The notes under the pieces: model-generated
What the model was told of the DNA's origin: nothing
What the model saw: the letters and a program-made list of their open reading frames with translations, nothing else
The model's database searches: none
Position numbers and translations under genes: made by a program
Source: an uncultured Bacteroides sp.
GTDB taxonomy: Bacteria > Bacteroidota > Bacteroidia > Bacteroidales > Bacteroidaceae
Length of the DNA: 33,721 nt
NCBI GenBank assembly: GCA_946628545.1
Contig: CAMOWU010000031.1
Location: forward strand, 1 to 33,721
Direction: 5' to 3'
Shown here: positions 31,668 through 33,721 of the stretch, piece by piece
Numbering within the stretch: position 1 is the first letter of the stretch
Layout: the number at the start of each line of letters is the position of its first letter

Positions 31668-33323
31668 CTATTGTTGTGCCAGCCACTCCTTCGGTGAGAG
31701 TCCAGTGACGGCCTTGAAGGTACGGAAGAAGGTGCTCTCGCTGGTGAATCCCGACTCAGCGATTACAGCATTCAACTTCATGTCGGGGTTCTCGCTAAGG
31801 AGTTGTTGGGCGTAATGCACACGGTATTCGGCAACGAGTTGGGCAAAAGTGCAGTGACGCTGGCTTTGGATGCAGTCGGTTAAGGAAGTTACGCTGACTC
31901 CCAACTCGACTGCGATATCAGATAAACGGAGGCGTGACGTAAGGTATTGGCGATCTCGCTCTATCGTCTGACAGATACGTTGCATCAATTCCTCGTCGGT
32001 TGGATGCTGGTCGTTTGAAGTGAGATGGCCGACAACGGTATGTTTTCTTTTGCTATATAGATAAATAATGTGTGTGAGAATGAGAAGAACTATTACGGTC
32101 AAGAGTATCCATAACCAAAGAGGGATGCTCTGCAAATTGGTTGCCTGTCCTGCGGCTTGCCCATCAGGGGCAGAACCAAAATGGTAGAGCCAGACGGTAG
32201 GAAGCGGATTGTAGTTGTCTTCAGGATTACCACCTGCGAGGATGAGGTCTCCGTCTGGTGTAACAATGGGAATTGCCACGGTGGCGTGTTCCAAAGAGTC
32301 TGTGTGGAAAAGCGTCAGTTCTGCTGGTTGACGGGCAAAGTCGATGGCTAACACAAATTGATGACGGCAGATGCTATCGACTCCAACGATGTAGCCTCGT
32401 TGACGTGGCTTGTCGATGACAACAGGTCCTTTGTAGAAAATGGGACCAAAAGAACTATTCATCGGTATGGGGCATACTGTAGGCAGTATTGAAAATGTGG
32501 TGTCGCGCATCATGGCGATACCCAATTGTCCACTTTTGTCTGTAACTGCCAGTAGATAGGTGTATTCGCCGTTCAACTCGTCGCCCGTGGAGCATACGCC
32601 ACTATTGAAAGGCTGGTCGGTGAAAACAGGTTTCCACTGCTCTAATAGTGGCACACGGAAGGCGTCGCCCTTCAGATGGTCCGCCCAAATAGCATCAGGG
32701 TGGTTCATGTGCAGATTGCTGCCACTGATGATAAGGGCATCGTCAGGGGCTATGGGGAGAATGTAGGGATTGGAACGCCCTTGTGCCACGTCCTTGAGGT
32801 GCTGTACCTCGCTGTTTCCATCGAAGCAGGCAATGGCATCGTCGGCATAATGGTTGCCACTGATAATGATACGTCCATCGCTCAACTGTGTGGCGTTGGC
32901 CAGTACACGACGCTTGTCCAGACAACCGAAACCCGTGAAAGAATGCGTCGTGGGATTGTACCGCTCCAATGTGAAAGTCTGTCCTATGCCAAGTACCTCG
33001 TCATGGCCTCCACCGATAAGAAACTCATCAGAGTGGAGGACAGCAAAACCATTGTCGTGGCTATAGACCATTGTCATAGGATGCCATGCCCCATTATCAA
33101 AATATTCGGCTGTTTGCGTGGGAACAAAGCCGGTGGTGTGACCGCCTGTCACCGTCAGTTCGCCATTGGCGTAGAAGATATTGTGGCCGGAACGTGGTAT
33201 GGTCAGGTCGGGCAGTCGCTCAGGCACGATGCGCACCATCGGGCAGGAGTTGTCATCAGCTGCCAGAACAGCCGTCGTTGCCATCAGCAGGCATAGCAGC
33301 AAACATATGAACGGACGAATCAT
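31668..33323 (-). CDS. Membrane-spanning regulator: periplasmic Kelch-like propeller, TM helix, cytoplasmic AraC domain
   Basis: A 551-residue one-component sensor. A signal peptide (MIRPFICLLLCLLMATTAVL, cleaved near AADD) precedes a periplasmic domain of about 375 residues with Kelch-type glycine pairs (LTVTGGHTTG, FLIGGGHDEVLG, LILAGGNPEDN), probably a beta-propeller. A membrane helix (IPLWLWILLTVIVLLILTHI, about 400-425) and a basic anchor (YSKRKH) follow. The last ~105 residues are an AraC/XylS DNA-binding domain (SDIAVELGVSVTSLTDCI, then ESGFTSESTFFRTFKAVTGL and SPKEWL). No histidine kinase or receiver is present. It would sense a periplasmic ligand and bind DNA directly. The start at 33323 is chosen because the -7 box TACCTTTG lies immediately upstream; the longer frame to 33359 would begin ahead of the promoter. 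Confidence 0.88.
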   Translation of the reverse strand: MIRPFICLLLCLLMATTAVLAADDNSCPMVRIVPERLPDLTIPRSGHNIFYANGELTVTGGHTTGFVPTQTAEYFDNGAWHPMTMVYSHDNGFAVLHSDEFLIGGGHDEVLGIGQTFTLERYNPTTHSFTGFGCLDKRRVLANATQLSDGRIIISGNHYADDAIACFDGNSEVQHLKDVAQGRSNPYILPIAPDDALIISGSNLHMNHPDAIWADHLKGDAFRVPLLEQWKPVFTDQPFNSGVCSTGDELNGEYTYLLAVTDKSGQLGIAMMRDTTFSILPTVCPIPMNSSFGPIFYKGPVVIDKPRQRGYIVGVDSICRHQFVLAIDFARQPAELTLFHTDSLEHATVAIPIVTPDGDLILAGGNPEDNYNPLPTVWLYHFGSAPDGQAAGQATNLQSIPLWLWILLTVIVLLILTHIIYLYSKRKHTVVGHLTSNDQHPTDEELMQRICQTIERDRQYLTSRLRLSDIAVELGVSVTSLTDCIQSQRHCTFAQLVAEYRVHYAQQLLSENPDMKLNAVIAESGFTSESTFFRTFKAVTGLSPKEWLAQQ

Positions 33324-33328
33324 GGGAG

Positions 33329-33359
33329 CAAAGGTAGCGTTTTTTGATGAAACAAGCAA
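33329..33359 (-). promoter_or_regulatory. Promoter of the Kelch-AraC gene, apparently giving a leaderless mRNA
   Basis: On the minus strand TTG (33357-33359) is followed after 20 bases by TACCTTTG (33329-33336), an exact -7 consensus. Only five bases (CTCCC) separate the box from the ATG at 33321-33323. Transcription should start at or next to the start codon. Confidence 0.6.
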
Positions 33360-33665
33360 GAACCTGTTAAATTACATGTTTGTCTTCAATTATGGTGAAT
33401 ATTCAAAAAGATTATCGTAATTATGAACAGAAAAGGCAGAAAATATTTTCAATCGATAGTCAAATAGTTTTTTTGAAGCCGTTAATCAATCTTAACCAAA
33501 TCTTAAACTTTGTTGCTTCTCGACCGTTTCATGATTGTCAAAAAATTCAACAAGACGACACCTAAGAATCCATTATCGGGTAATAAAAATTTGTACCGTT
33601 TAAAATGGAGCATTTTCAATCGGCATTGATTATCAGAGACTTACATAATCACAAAGGAGTTCCAT
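33360..33665. other. AT-rich intergenic region between divergent genes
   Basis: Roughly 300 bases of low G+C sequence upstream of both the Kelch-AraC gene and the + strand gene at 33666. I see no reading frame worth calling and no repeat of the families listed elsewhere. It is the obvious place for operators of the AraC-type protein, but no symmetrical or direct-repeat site stands out. Confidence 0.5.
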
Positions 33666-33721
33666 ATGAAGAAAGTTCGACTTAGGCGTATCCATCCAAG
33701 GAAGTTCATCAAGAAACACAA
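33666..33721 (+). CDS. Start of an unidentified gene, cut by the window edge
   Basis: ATG at 33666 opens MKKVRLRRIHPRKFIKKH, strongly basic, and runs off the end. A clear Shine-Dalgarno, AAAGGAG (33652-33658), lies 7 bases before it, which is unusual for this genome, where the other starts lack one. Too little is present to name a product. It is divergent from the Kelch-AraC regulator and could be under its control. Confidence 0.45.
   Translation, partial: MKKVRLRRIHPRKFIKKH

Overview
The window looks like a Bacteroidales chromosome, most likely Prevotella sensu lato (Prevotella/Segatella/Xylanibacter). The evidence is the Bacteroidetes-type -7 promoter boxes (TAnnTTTG), the near absence of Shine-Dalgarno sequences, T9SS-type C-terminal sorting domains, an LruC-domain lipoprotein, and families of short palindromic repeats typical of this order. 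No rRNA, tRNA, CRISPR array, phage or complete insertion sequence was found.

Layout. 1-6.4 kb (+ strand): the tail of a secreted protein with a sorting-domain-like C-terminus, a repeat-filled gap, pheS, gpmI and a large LruC-type lipoprotein. 6.4-13.9 kb (- strand): topA then aroK, speA (arginine decarboxylase), argB (acetylglutamate kinase), and an ECF sigma factor translationally overlapping a single-TM probable anti-sigma protein. The sigma gene carries a recognisable ECF-type promoter of its own. 14.4-19.8 kb (- strand): a probable envelope operon of a 925-residue periplasmic TPR protein, a 567-residue outer-membrane beta-barrel and a secreted protein with an internal duplication. 19.9-25.1 kb: a Nudix hydrolase (-), then HAD phosphatase, an acidic orphan, and frr - rsgA - TPR lipoprotein-like/secreted protein - rnhB (+). 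25.1-33.3 kb (- strand): M48 metallopeptidase lipoprotein, DUF2264 protein, the remnant of a Bacteroidales AAA ATPase gene, an 888-residue secreted protein, a small T9SS cargo, and a membrane-spanning regulator that fuses a periplasmic Kelch-like propeller to a cytoplasmic AraC DNA-binding domain. A new + strand gene starts at the right edge.

Housekeeping genes (pheS, gpmI, topA, aroK, argB, speA, frr, rsgA, rnhB) are intact and ordinary. The unusual content lies between them. At least six families of short repeats (GACGCGACACGTCGCG palindromes, GCCCTGAAAGGGC palindromes, CCCCTCCCC/GGGGAGGGG units, TCAATGG and AAAGTCT heptamers, GGGAATGAT nonamers, and a ~165-bp element with inverted ends) occupy nearly every gap. 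They sit mainly right behind stop codons, in several cases contributing the stop codon itself. One such unit appears to have been absorbed into the signal peptide of the 888-residue protein.

No clear new defence or mobile system is present. The best candidates for undescribed biology are the Kelch-TM-AraC one-component sensor (apparently leaderless mRNA, followed by a switchable hairpin), the TPR/beta-barrel/duplicated-domain operon, and the 3'-end repeat habit.
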